A stretch of 64,000 nucleotides of DNA from Anthostomella pinea (Eukaryota; Ascomycota; Sordariomycetes; Xylariales; Xylariaceae). Each line of letters opens with the position of its first letter. Within the stretch, counting starts at the first letter, position 1. The position numbers and the translations under genes were made by a program. The notes under the pieces were generated by a model. It saw only the letters and a list, made by a program, of their open reading frames with translations, was not told the DNA's origin and ran no database searches. The stretch covers positions 5,580,001 to 5,644,000 of the forward strand of contig CAUWAG010000020.1 of assembly GCA_963556695.1 (NCBI GenBank). Direction: 5' to 3'. Shown one piece after another: positions 1 to 11,349 of the stretch.

Positions 1-206
1 GATTCTCCTGTTTACTGACGACGTCACCTTTGGGCCAAGCGAGTACCGGTCTCTTCAATCTTGACATCCATCAAGATCTCTCATCAATCTCGACGGCCCC
101 TCAACCCAGCCCCTTCAATCCCCTCAACCTCATCAGTCCGCGAATAGATGCCACTGACTTTGAGCTTCGTCCTCAACTTCACTAATAAACAGTAGCTGTG
201 GCAAAC

Positions 207-2057
207 ATGGTATCATCGAGGGGCCACATGCCCGCTAATGCTTCGCGCATCCCCGTGTCAAACCTTGAGATCGACGGGGCTCCAAAGACAACGACAACGA
301 CACGCAGGTCCCGTCATTGCCCACCGAAATTATCCTTAGCATCTTTGGCTACTTTTCCGAGGAGATGTTGAACGGGGGAAAAGTGGCAGGCTCTCGTTCA
401 CCGTTCATGTATGCCAGGAACCGCAGAACTCTAGCATCTGCCTGTCGGGCTTCCAGATTCTTCAATCACCTCGCAAAACCCATGCTATACGAGCAAGTAC
501 GCATCTTTGACCGTGAAATCACGGGCTTCGCCCAAACTATCGTGAGCGACCTGACGACAAGGCTGCTGGTCAACAGCCTCAGCTTCGAGTTCCGACTTCG
601 CGGCACAGATGATCCAAACAAGGCAGACCCTGATAGACGTCGGAAAGTGTCCAAGACTCAGTGGAACTACGCCCACTGTTTGCGGGAGATATTGTCCCTC
701 TTTGCTCTAAACAAGACTGCCGACGCGGTCGCCCAGGTCACAGCGAGCATACATATGTACATCGGTCATGGGGGAGCAAACATTCTGGTGCAGGATCCAC
801 AGAATGTTATGTTCGAAAATCATGCCAGAAACCCGGAGGACATGGCAGCCATTCTGCTGTTCGTTTTGCCGAAGCTCGAGTTCCTAAGGATAAAACTCGA
901 TCCAATATGGGACGAAAGTGAAAGCGGAACAGAGGGGTACTTGAGATGTCCCATGTTGATACAAGCTCTCAGACTACCGGCCGCTCTCAGAAGCGAACAC
1001 TCTGGCTTGCCGACATACCGCGGCCAGCTCGAAATGCCAGCCTCCCTCTTTAATCTGAAAGAGCTAGTGATGTGTAACCCATTTGAAGAGCCGGGCACGA
1101 TAGAAACCAATTGTCCCCCGGTGCAGTGGTGCAATTGGCGAGACGTGGAGCCGTTCTGAGGCCTGCCGCGGCTCCGATCTCTCACGCTCGAAAGAATCGC
1201 CGGTGGTCTGGACGGTGCTGTTCAGCAAGGCAACGCAGTACTTTCCTCAGTCGAGGACCTGCGTATCAAAGATTCTGGCGCTTTCTTTGGAGACTTGAGT
1301 GAAGCATTGCGCCGATTCCCAAAACTTCGATCGATAACATACGAGGTCGCGAACGGACTTAGCTTGAACGACCCCAATAGCCACTTGGCCTATCCGGCCA
1401 TGCTTGACCCGAGCCTCTTCGTTGGAGCACTTGCACTCTGCAAGTCAACACTTCAGGCCATCGAGTATACAGGCATCCAAAAGACTACAATGAATGGCGA
1501 GAAATCGGTCACGGCTTTGTTGACGCCTGGGAGGACGACCACGAAGATGATGACGATAACGATGATGATGATGATGACGTCGAATCAACCGTCCGAACGC
1601 GGCTGGACAATGTACTCGGGACGGTAGATCTGCGAGAATTCGGGCAATTGAAGAAGGCTGCATTCCTCATCACAGACTTCGTCGGCTGGGCCCTCGATCG
1701 TCGTGGCTGCAAGAAGCCGCCGCCCCCGCCCATCTCTCATATGGTGCCGTCTACGATACAGGAGATCACCTTGAGGTATGATGATATGTTCGGAATGAAT
1801 TATGTTACCATGGAACTGATAACATTCGACGAGTTGGAATTCCGTCCTATCGAAGCCCTCATTATGGAAGTCGGGGAGCCATACATTGCAGGCGATTTGC
1901 ACATTGAAGCAACGAGGGTACCGTGTCTGAAGAAGATATGTCTGGAATCTCAAGGGAGTTGCGGGGTGATGTCCAACCGCGCTTGGGCGAACTCCAGGCT
2001 CTGGCGGCAACAAGGGGCATCAGCCTGGAATGGGTGTGGCACGAGCAGTACCACTGA
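207..2057 (+). pseudogene. Decayed F-box / leucine-rich-repeat protein gene
   Basis: An F-box-like start (LPTEIILSIFGYF, about 317-356) is followed by hydrophobic leucine-rich segments such as LPRLRSLTLERIAGG and FPKLRSITYEVANG. This is the layout of fungal F-box/LRR proteins, which bring substrates to SCF ubiquitin ligases. The frame is broken repeatedly. The only upstream ATG (207) is in a different frame from the F-box, and the shift falls in an ACGACA-rich stretch near 287-306. An in-frame TGA lies at 1157-1159. The frame changes again near 1450-1500, before an acidic Asp run coded by GAT repeats (1547-1590), and once more near 1940-1960. It ends at a TGA at 2055-2057, in the same frame class as the ATG at 207. 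No GT-AG introns of suitable size explain these shifts. Assembly indels are an alternative explanation. Confidence 0.6.
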
Positions 2058-3928
2058 GCCCAAGGGCCGTCATTCTCGGGTGCATGTGCTCAGGGTAGGA
2101 ATTAGGTCATCGAAGTAGGTAAAATACCTACTGTAACGTATCTGTTGGTGCGCTCGATCAGAGAGATCGGGGAAGGGCTGGGAAAGGGGGAAGCTCTGAT
2201 ATTGTCAATCAATCTCTCAAACCCTCTGCGAGAGTGTACCCATTATCGGCTTCTCTGTCTAGCAGGAGTCGTTATAATTTGTTGACATAACGCTATCAGA
2301 CATCACTAGATGCCGATTTCGGTAGGTGGCGCAAGGGTCTATCTACCAGCGAAGCTGCGACATATTACAACGTAGGGAATCGCCAGAGTCTATTTCCGTT
2401 GATTTTCCACATCCTTTTGAGTCTAGAACACAAGCAAGGGCCACTGATGAGCATGTTCCCTTCTTTGAGGCTTCAAGAACTTGGGGACGCCGATGTGCCG
2501 CCAGAGGGCGCCAACGTGGTTCGAAACTCTGGATGATTCGTACGAGCGAGTCAGGAAGATATTCGAGCGCCTGAATGACTTCACCAGGGCTTGAAGGCTC
2601 GAAGGAGACGACCCGCGTTTGCCTATAGATATAGCGACGCCCGCTCGTCGCATGTTCAGACCTTCTAGTTCAAGCTCGGTCTATTCAACTCCAGCTCATT
2701 TGCATATCAAAATCATTCTCTTATCCAGCTCCTTCGTGACCCTGTCACCCCCTGTGATAGCAGGAGCCTTCGCCAGCACCACGAAAGGAAGTCTTGGGAC
2801 CAGGTGGATGCCCATCACCATTGAGACCCCAGCGTTCCACAACCAGGCCGTCCGCCAATTTGTAGGCGCGACTTTGGACGAAGCTTACGGCAAGCTCCTC
2901 GTCGTCAACCCCGACTGGAACTGCACCGGCGCAGGTGGCCGTCTTTCCCCGAATACACCAGCCAAGCGTGCCCAGCATCAATCAGTGGTAAGTACTTGAT
3001 TTTACTCGAGAGGTTCAATACAGATGAGAGTACGGACAACTGCGCAGGAAAGGACCATATGCAACAGTCCCAACCAAGCGCATGCAACCGTATCCAATGT
3101 AACTTTGGACTAGAAGTACGGTAGTATGTAAAGGCAAGCCCTGGCCAGTCTTCTGATATCGGTTGTTCTTTACCGCAAGGCCACTAAGTTCGCTGTGGGG
3201 GGTGGTCGTCGAAGCGCGATGCGGAGAAAACTGATGGTAATCGATTAACTTTTCCGGAGCCCTTACAGTCGAACCTGGGTATCCTAATATCAAAGAATGG
3301 AATGCTGTTGAAAGCCGACAGATATTGACGCTCCAATCTACTGCAGTCAATCGCATTTCTCCGGCCCAAGAACCAAGCCGGTGGACGGGCTGAGATGACA
3401 ACCGAGCCAATTCTAGATTCCTTTGACGACGAAGTAAATATTTCATGGTGACCCTGTGGCTTCCATTTGCCAACAGGTCGTTGTTTGTACCTGCCTAAGG
3501 TTCTCTGCTGAAAAGGGCTTCCATCAACCATACAGCGACGCTAGATAGACGCCGGGTTATAGCCCTGGAAGTCCCAAGAAACGCGTACTGTATGTATAAT
3601 CACGCTGCATGGACTGCACACAGTATAAAGTCAGCCAGTGACTTCCACTGGCGCCATAATACGCTGTAGGTTCTAGGTAGCGCCACGAGGTCTACACTGT
3701 GCACAGCTCCCCTTTTCCAGCGCACGGACCACAAACCCCCAATATAGGACCAAATATTTTTGATCAGGCACCCGGAAAACCCTTCACCTTTACTAGCACA
3801 CATGTGCGAAGTCAACTTCGTTTCCTTTCACGTCTTCTGCGTTGGTCTGTCTCTTCAGACCTCTACGCAGCACCTTTCATGTTCACCACTTCACTGCTTC
3901 ACCTCGTTGCCAACACAATACACCGAAC
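2058..3928. other. Intergenic stretch with no supported gene
   Basis: No gene can be supported here. The longest forward frame (about 2619-2999) ends at a good donor-like GTAAGT (about 2991), but I recognise no family in it. Around 2380-2520 another frame gives Leu/Pro-rich text that could be a scrap of an F-box/LRR protein like the one upstream. Antisense frames at 3015-3531 overlap each other and look random. The last few hundred bases are the likely promoter and 5' leader of the F-box gene that starts at 3929. Confidence 0.4.
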
Positions 3929-4992
3929 ATGTCTCCTCACGGTCAGCCTGCGATTCCTGCTACACCTCGCATTATCTCGCCGAGTCTAACGTCGTCCAAA
4001 GCCCAAGAGCGAGAAGACTATCTTGGTCCCGTAACACGGTCCGCAGCGAAGCGGCGACAGGCGCAACTCATTGCCGATACAACGAACCTTGTTGCCGACC
4101 GGATGCAACTCGTTGCTGACACGATGCCGCCTTTAGTACCTACTGGGACCCATCGTCTGAGCGCTCTGGAGCGTCAGCCGACGGAGCTTCTCCAAATGGT
4201 ACTTTCTCATCTTCCGGACACCGAGTCGCTCAAGTCTGCCATCGTCTCCTGCCATGCGATGAGTGATGCTTTCTGCGAGTCTCCTACTTTCATCCTGGCG
4301 TGTGTTCGTCTCAACGACATGGATTCTTCCGGTACGTGATGATTTACTACCAAGGACACGTTTCTATTGATCTAACAGCTAATATCGTTCTAGTTCTGCG
4401 CTTGGCTCTGATGGCTATCGAGTGCGAATGCGTGCCGGTTGATTGCCCCAAGAGCGTGGCGGACTTCATTGAAGCACAGGAGCCGAACTTCAAGAAGAAA
4501 GATGGGCCGAAGTACAAGCCCTTGCCATCTTCATTCCCGGGAGACCTTCTGCTACGCATCTCTGAGATGCATCACGTCGTGCAGAAGATAGGCGTGGAGA
4601 TACAGAGACACATGCTGGGATGGGTGCAACTCCATTACCCACACCAGGCGCCATTCACAGGTCCAGCCTCACGTACCGAGAAAGAGCGTTTCCACCGGGC
4701 GCTTTATCTTTTCCAAACCCAATCTGTCCTCCTCCCCATCGTCCATTGTCAGTGGGATAACTCGCCCTGCTGGTTGGAGCTCTTGAGCCACTTCAACTCC
4801 TTAGAGCTCTTTCAGCTCAGCAAACTGAAGGAGGAGCTCCTCGACATTTGTGTACACAGTAAGAGCATCTAGGAAAGCCCCTTTTACCACGCCAGGCGCT
4901 AACCGATTCAGAGTGTGATCAAGGACCTCGACTCGGCCCTTGTCCCACTGGCAGTTGCCCCGGTGAAGAAGCCGATCCCAGAGAGGAGATGC
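3929..4992 (+). pseudogene. F-box protein gene, 5' part (exons 1-3), split by a LINE
   Basis: Exons are 3929-4331, 4394-4858 and 4912-4992. The ATG at 3929 opens a frame with a basic PVTRSAAKRR segment and then an F-box at about residues 79-119 (ERQPTELLQMVLSHLP). F-box proteins act as substrate adaptors of SCF ubiquitin ligases; no substrate can be inferred. Intron 1 (4332-4393) has GTACGT, a CTAAC branch site and TAG. Intron 2 (4859-4911) has GTAAGA, CTAAC and CAG. Both junctions keep phase. Exon 3 stops making sense at 4992, where a LINE begins. Joining 4992 to 10625 continues the same frame to a stop at 11053-11055, giving 1380 coding bases (459 aa). With the LINE present the product would be truncated or chimeric. 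Confidence 0.8.
4978..4992. repeat. 15-bp target-site duplication, 5' copy (LINE)
   Basis: CCAGAGAGGAGATGC occurs here and again, identically, at 10610-10624, on either side of the LINE. Perfect identity over 15 bp is a typical length for target-primed reverse transcription and fixes the element ends at 4993 and 10609. Confidence 0.95.
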
Positions 4993-5131
4993 ACACACTC
5001 TTGCCAAAAACAACTATTTTTCTTGGCGCCCCGCTGTTAGGGCGCAACCTCTATATCTGCACTAAAGCAGGCATTTGTCTCAGTACCTGACTATCCTTGC
5101 CAAGGCGCAGAAATTTTTCCTCACAAGCTGG

Positions 5132-6709
5132 ATGGCACCCTTTCACGACAGGCCCCCAAATACGCCAGTGGCCGTCCCAAAGACGACTACTGGCGGCGTG
5201 TTCAAATCCCCAGTCCCTAAAAGAACACATGACCCGGCAACCCCAAGCAGGCTCCGCCAGGCACTGCTCGATGACATCAACAGCAGCCCGTCACAGGTCT
5301 CTGAGGCTGACTTCACCACTGTTTCCCCTCTGAAAGGAAAATCCCGAAATATCATTAATAGCAGCACCATTGATATGAAATCACCTCAGTCAAGCGAAAT
5401 CCTTACAGACCAAGTCATTGGAGGTGATGCAGGGAACAAAATCTCCTCTTCAGAATGCCAGGACCAAGTTGCCAAAATACTGACTAAAGACAAGCATCTC
5501 TATGAAGCCAGGATAACAATGTTTCAGGAGTGTGCTACAGCAGTTGATAAGACACTTGAGAAAGTTAGAACCGAATTATACTCTCATGCCAAGGAATTCA
5601 GCGCTTTCTTCTCCAGATGTCTGAATGAGTGGCTGGAAACCCGAGATCTGACCACAAGAAAGGCCACTTCTGGTGGGATAGAAATAGGGAAGCCCACCAT
5701 GACCTTCGCCCAAGCTGTCTCCTCTGGCCAACGACAGCATCCATGGACAGTCAACACTACCATGAAGAAAACACAGCCTAGTGCCCTTATCACTATCAAC
5801 CACTTGAAGAGGAAGCAGGATGATCTCTGGGTCTTTGTCCGCATGGATAATAGCCACCTTGAGCCTTATAGAATCAAGTCTACACTAAACAGAAGACTTA
5901 AGCTCCACCCTCAGGAGCTTAGAGAAGTGACATGTTGTTCTTCTGGTTTTACCTTACACCCAAGGGACAAGCCAACTCAGGCTAAGCTTCTGACTTCCCA
6001 AGAAGAAATTGCCGACATTCTTAAGGCACAAAAGATTGAGACCCACACAGTCTGGCACCATTACAAGGTCGATGGATGCCCAAGAAAGGTCATCAGTGCA
6101 GAAGGGTTCACAATCGATATTACCGACACTGCTGTTGCCGATGAAGTTGAAGCTCAAACAGGCAACAGATCTTTGAGGTGCATACTCTCAAAGAACACGA
6201 TTAATTCTGATCCAGAAACCACGTGGATAATCTCTCTGCCCAGTGCAGTAAAGAAACCATTCACGCTTTTTGCCCACTTAATGACCTCAAGGCATATTCA
6301 ATACACCCCCAAGGTTCATCAGTGTGCAAGCTGCTTCAGATACCATGGTAGAAATTACCAATGCGAAAAGCAAGTATGTGCACACTGCGCCAACACAGTA
6401 CACCAGGCAGAGTGCGAAAAACCAATCCCAAAATGTGTCAACTGCAAAGGACCTCATGCTGCCGACTTCAATAAATGCCCTGCTCGCCCTAAGGTTATGA
6501 AAGGTACCATCCATAAGCACACATGGGAGCAAATCCAAGAAATAAGGCTAGCCAGAGAAAGAGCCAGATCCAAGGCCCTCAATGAAGCAGTCAGAAACCA
6601 AGCTGGGCCAACACCCAGCAATAATAACAGAGACATCACAATGCAAATCGACATAACAGATATAACTCATCCCAGAGATGCCGATACCATTGTTGTCAGT
6701 CAATGTTAG
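5132..6709 (+). CDS. LINE ORF1 protein (RNA-binding, zinc knuckle)
   Basis: The frame is open from the ATG at 5132 to TAG at 6707-6709 (525 aa). It also extends upstream to about 5075 without an ATG, so 5132 is chosen. The C-terminal third carries Cys/His knuckles (CASCFRYHGRNYQC, CAHCANTVHQAEC, CVNCKGPHAADFNKC), as in ORF1 proteins that bind the element RNA and form the ribonucleoprotein. The N-terminal part is Pro/Thr/Ser rich and probably disordered. ORF2 starts inside its last codons. Unlike ORF2 it has no internal stops. Confidence 0.85.
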   Translation: MAPFHDRPPNTPVAVPKTTTGGVFKSPVPKRTHDPATPSRLRQALLDDINSSPSQVSEADFTTVSPLKGKSRNIINSSTIDMKSPQSSEILTDQVIGGDAGNKISSSECQDQVAKILTKDKHLYEARITMFQECATAVDKTLEKVRTELYSHAKEFSAFFSRCLNEWLETRDLTTRKATSGGIEIGKPTMTFAQAVSSGQRQHPWTVNTTMKKTQPSALITINHLKRKQDDLWVFVRMDNSHLEPYRIKSTLNRRLKLHPQELREVTCCSSGFTLHPRDKPTQAKLLTSQEEIADILKAQKIETHTVWHHYKVDGCPRKVISAEGFTIDITDTAVADEVEAQTGNRSLRCILSKNTINSDPETTWIISLPSAVKKPFTLFAHLMTSRHIQYTPKVHQCASCFRYHGRNYQCEKQVCAHCANTVHQAECEKPIPKCVNCKGPHAADFNKCPARPKVMKGTIHKHTWEQIQEIRLARERARSKALNEAVRNQAGPTPSNNNRDITMQIDITDITHPRDADTIVVSQC

Positions 6710-9700
6710 GTACACCAAACGAAATATATCGACACGGGCATCTAGTCATCCATTCTGTGAACACAACAGGAGGACAAAAGAGTGCAGGCCCTACAGAGTT
6801 AGCGATCAACCTGGCTGACTACAAAGGAGAACAAGCAGACATCATTCTGATGCAAGAGCCCTGGGTTGGCATACCACCAGGCAGGAGAATGGGAGTAAAG
6901 ACACACCCCAATTACAATATATACTCCCCAGTGGATTCCTGGGACAGCGACAGTACACGGCCCAGATCTCTCATCTATGTGAGAAAACACCTTCAAGCGG
7001 ATCAACTTCGGCCCTATGCTACACGAGACATCACCTGGGTCAAGGTACATGGCATCACATTTGCCAGTGTCTACCGGCCATGTGACAACCCACAGGAAGT
7101 GGATGATATTCTGGAAGTATGGAATCCATCTTTTGGCTGTGTTATAGCTGGAGATTTTAATGCTGGCGATATATCCTGGGACTCGAGCAATCCAGGATAT
7201 CACGGTGGCGTCATACTGGCACAGACTATGGCAGACCACGGACTGGATCTGATTTCTGAACCAGATGTCCCAACACATGACGATGGAAATGTACTGGATC
7301 TGGTGTTCTCAGATGTCCCCATGGCTGAAGTCTCAGTCAATGATGCACTTCAGTGCACCTCAGATCATGAGACATTACGAATAGTCATTCCAATTCAGGA
7401 AGATCGGGACCGAGTTCCTAAGACTAATCATTGGATAGTACCGGACGATAAACTACAAGAGCTGGCAGACAATGTCCAAACCAGGATTCATGAACTCCCC
7501 CGGCTAGGTGTATCCCCTGGCCAGGTGGATACCTTTACACAAAGCTTGATCAATATGATTCAAGGCTGTATCAGGACAGTGGGCAAAAAGCCCCGTCAAT
7601 CTAGGCCCACTGCTTGGTGGAATGATGACTGCAAAGCAGCTATTCAGACATACAGGGCCCTTTCTAAACAAATCATAAGCCAAGAAGGGCGAAATTCAGC
7701 CCGACAGGAATTTCGCTGTGTGGTCCGAAAAGCTAAGAGAGAGTACTGGCAGACTCTAATTGATTCAGCGACTGAACCAAAAGATCTGTACAGAATTGTT
7801 TCCTGGCACAAGCTGTCAGCAGGATTGTGTTCCCCCCCAATCATCATAGGGGACCAAATCTTTGAGTCACAAGAGAGCAAGGCAAATGCACTACGCTTAA
7901 CCACGCTTGAACGAAGTACCCCAGACAACGATATCATCGACCCCTGGTCTGCTCAGATCACACAAGCCAAGCCACACATCCCCCTTAAATACCATATCGG
8001 ACTAGAAGAGGCTGAAGGGTGCACTATAGGGACCAAGAGCAACTCCCCAGGAGTAGACACCCTCACAGTACGGATTCTGAAAGCTTGCTGGCCAGTCATT
8101 GGGGAGCATATCAGAGCCCTTTTCCAGACCTGTCTACAGATTAGACACCACCCTAAACCATTCAAAGTAGCTGAGGTGGTGATGATCCCAAAGCCAGGCA
8201 AGAAAGACTACTCTAACCCCAGGGCCTACAGACCAATATCGCTATTATCATGTCTTGGCAAAGGCCTAGAATGACTCATTGCAAAAAGAATTGCCTGGTT
8301 TGTCATTAAACTCGGAATTCTAGCTCCACAACATTTTGGAGCTCTGCCAAAGCGCTCTGCCGCCGACTTGGTAGCTGCACTCATACACGATATTGAGCAG
8401 GCCCTTGACCAAGGCCTTATTGCAACGGTAGTCATAACAGATGTGACAGGGGCCTTCGACGCTGCCCTAATGGGACGGCTGGTGGTTCGCATGAGAGAAC
8501 AGGGCTGGCCAGACTTTCTCATAAGATGGGTCCAGTCATTCATGTCTGAACGGTCCGCAAGAGTTCGGTTTGAAGGTATTGTGACCGACATAAAAGCTCT
8601 CACTTGTGGGCTACCACAAGGCTCACCAGCTTCTCTAATCCTTTATATGCTGTATACAGAGCCAATCTGTGCCCGACTCGGTATGAAAAGGAGACGCTTT
8701 GGATATACAGACGACCTAGCGACTCTCTGTATTGGAAAGAACCTTAAGGAAACAGCTACAGAGGCTTCTGAAAACCTTCATTTACTCAACCAATGGGGAC
8801 ACAATAATGCTATTGAGTTTGACCCCGACAAAACTAAGATCATGCACTTCTCACGGAAAAAGAACTCAGACAATCCTCCGGTCCGCCACAGGACAATAAA
8901 CAGAACAGCAAAGAACTCCATGCGATGGCTGGGTATCTTCCTGGATAAAAAACTGAACTTCAAAGATCACGTTTCTTACTGGGCCAAGAAAGTTAATAGG
9001 GTAGCAAACCACCTTTAAGGACTATGCAACACAGTCAAAGGACTTCCAGTAAAATCAACCAAGAAGGCTGTGAAAACTTGTGTTATTCCTATTCTTACAC
9101 ATGGCCTGGAGGCCTGGTACCCAGGAATAGAAAAAATTAGGAGCTTAGGTGGGACATCAGCATGTCGCATTAAAGGGCTTCTTAAAACGATAGATGCTGT
9201 ACTACGAACGGCAATCAGAGCTATCTTGCCAGTCTGGAAAACACACCCTGGACATATCCTATACTTTGAATCACAGATTCCTCCAGCAGGAATTCTTGCA
9301 GAGTCAATAAGAAGACGTCACGGCCTCTGACTCGGACGAGTAGATCAGAGACACCCTCTTGTTGGCAGGCTCCAAATACAAGCTCGCAAAGAACCAACAA
9401 GGCTATAAAAGAGCTTCTAATTAGTCCCTGACTTCCAGAGACCAATACTCACCAAGCCATTATGGAAGAAGCCCCCAGTCCGTAAAAACAAAAATAAAAA
9501 AATAAAGCTCTTCAAGCAATAGCTACAGGAAAGAAATGCGAATACTGACCTTGTTATCTATTCAGATGGATTATAATTGGACGACCAAGGCACAACCCGC
9601 ACTAGATGGGGCTATACCATCAGGAAAGGCGGCACTACACAAGAAGTATACCGGGGAAGGGGCAGACTTCTACAAGCAGAAGTAATGGATGCTGAAGTCC

Positions 9701-10395
9701 ATGGTGCTCTCCAAGGTCTTGCAGCAGCCAGGGCAATTGGACACGGAAAACAGCTATATGTCTGCCTGGACAATACATCAGTGGTGGATGGGCTCAATGG
9801 GACTCCACCCGAGACATCACAGAAAAGTTTTCTGCGATTCCAAGAACTCGCCACAGCACACACTCCTGGAGTGACCGTCAAATGGATTCCTGGACACAGA
9901 GATATTAATGGTAACAAAGCTGCCAATATATTAGCAAAAGAGGGTGCTATGCTAGAAACAGACACAATAAACCTTCCTATAATCTCTTAGGTCAAGAGAG
10001 ATTTTAAGAGAAAGGGCAAGAAAGAGTTCAACCAATGGTGAAAAGACCAATCAGAACCTAGGTATCAAGAAGTATACTCACATACAATAACTGAAAAAGG
10101 CCTTATATCCTTTAAAAGGAGCACTCTACACAGACTTCTAGCGGCCAGATCTGGACATGGCGACTTTGCCAGATACCACGAACGCTTTGGGCATACAGAC
10201 TCGAACAACCATTGCAGCTATGGTAAAAAGAAAACACCACAATATATTTTCTTTTGTAAGAGGCTAGGAAAAAATCGGTTGTTGCCTAGGTACTTGTCTA
10301 GGACAGCCTATTTACAATACTTAGGGGAGAGGAGCACAGAATGGGCAAAATTCGTGGAGAAGAGCAAATTCTTTTTATTAATCTATCCTCGATAG
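6703..10395 (+). pseudogene. LINE ORF2: endonuclease, reverse transcriptase, RNase H (nine stops)
   Basis: The ATG at 6703 overlaps the ORF1 stop in ATGTTAG, suggesting coupled re-initiation. Domains follow one frame throughout. The AP-like endonuclease comes first (LMQEPWVG, IAGDFNA, SDHETLR). The reverse transcriptase follows (NPRAYRPISLLS near 8215; GLPQGSPAS; the catalytic box GYTDDLA near 8700). RNase H is next (YSDG near 9560, EVMDAEVHGALQGL, WIPGHRDINGNKAAN near 9880), and then a C-terminal Cys/His cluster near 10200. In-frame stops lie at 8272, 9016, 9328, 9406, 9418, 9520, 9574, 9988 and 10039; the first 523 codons are open. No frameshift is needed, so decay was by substitution. The RT box FADD/YADD is YTDD here. 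Confidence 0.88.
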
Positions 10396-10609
10396 ATAGC
10401 TGTTCTTGAAGGACCAGATAGATGACCCCAAGGTCATACCGCCGCAACAACGGGGATGGGCCCGTGAGCGGGACTGACTGTACTTATTTTCTTGAGACCT
10501 CCACAACCCTGCGATGCAGAGGCTCTGGGAGGCGTGGTCTGCACTACTGAGGAGCTACCCCCCACGTTAAATACAAAACAAACAAACAAACAAACAAACA
10601 AACAACAAA
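10396..10609 (+). repeat. LINE 3' leader and (AAAC)n tail
   Basis: There is about 175 bp of non-coding 3' leader, then an AAAC/CAAA microsatellite from about 10571 to 10609, ending directly at the 3' target duplication. A simple-repeat tail instead of poly(A) is known for several LINE families in the I/Tad group. A forward frame that runs through this tail into the host exon is an artefact of the insertion. Confidence 0.85.
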
Positions 10610-10624
10610 CCAGAGAGGAGATGC
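10610..10624. repeat. 15-bp target-site duplication, 3' copy (LINE)
   Basis: Identical to 4978-4992. Its ATG (10621-10623) lies in the host reading frame, which is why a downstream frame looks as if it could start here. Confidence 0.95.
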
Positions 10625-11055
10625 CCTGCGAGCGCGTCATGTTGCACGAATTCATCTTGAATGCGGGATTGCCCAAGCTGCTCGATATCCTCGAACGACC
10701 GACCAAAACGAGCATACGTTCCGAAATCGATCGCATCCGGCAATGTCCTTCACACGGCCAATCAGACATAAACTTGGTTGAGCGCTATGAGGCCTTCGAT
10801 TGGGTCCTCCGGCCTGGCGCTCCTTACACGAAGAAGAAGTCGGACATTGGCATTGAGTATGCCTTCTACACATTCTCATGCGCTGACACCGAATGGTACA
10901 AGCATGTTTGGGAGGGATTCCTTTTGGTGCACGACTGGAATTATTTCTGGGACCTGGAGCGCTTGATTGGCTTCACAAACGGGCGCATACTAGTCCCTGA
11001 CCGTGACTGGGAGGACATGGCAGAAGAGTATAGCTTCAGTGGTGAAGATGACTAG
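10625..11055 (+). pseudogene. F-box protein gene, 3' part of exon 3
   Basis: This is the host continuation of the F-box gene after the LINE. It reads in the same phase as 4912-4992 and ends with an acidic C-terminus (about 143 residues, Trp/Tyr/Asp rich, e.g. YKHVWEGFLLVHDWNYFW) at a stop at 11053-11055. I see no known domain in this part; C-terminal regions of fungal F-box proteins are usually variable. It is open and undamaged, which argues that the insertion is recent compared with the decay of the first F-box gene in the window. Confidence 0.75.
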
Positions 11056-11349
11056 GAACGTGATCGGGGCACGGCTGTTTTCAGGTGGTTAGCTGAGCTG
11101 CCGAGTAAGCTCGGAAGATACCTTAGGTAGTCAATCGGGTATACTGAATATCCAAATGTCTCTGTATGCAATGAGGAAGAAACATGGCGTTTTCAGACCT
11201 ATATCCCCATACTACGATGCTTATTCAACGACCTATTACCACTGTAGAAGGAAGTTCCTACGGAGGCTCACAACGGGGCTTATCAGCGAAGTACATTCTA
11301 TCGATGTGAGCGGGCACCACAAGAACAGCACCAGTAGTCTGCACTATGT

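Larger units (their letters stand above)
4993..10609 (+). mobile_element. Tad1-type non-LTR retrotransposon (LINE), 5617 bp
   Basis: The element has a short 5' leader, ORF1 with Cys-rich zinc knuckles, an overlapping ORF2 (endonuclease, reverse transcriptase, RNase H, C-terminal Cys/His motif), a 3' leader, and an AAAC-repeat tail in place of plain poly(A). This order, including an RNase H domain, matches the Tad1/I group of fungal LINEs. It sits in the same orientation as the interrupted F-box gene, between perfect 15-bp target duplications, so the insertion is full length or close to it. ORF1 is open, but ORF2 carries nine in-frame stop codons, all in its distal half, so this copy cannot move by itself. 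Confidence 0.93.

Noticed and set aside
1547..1590. GAT-rich run as a separate microsatellite feature
   Set aside because: It codes for an Asp run in the F-box/LRR frame and is explained by that protein.
3015..3531. Two overlapping minus-strand frames of 115-152 codons
   Set aside because: Neither resembles a protein, and they contradict each other.
10492..10620. Forward frame that appears to start inside the LINE tail and run into the host exon
   Set aside because: It is created by the insertion; the host frame is explained by exon 3 and the 15-bp duplication.
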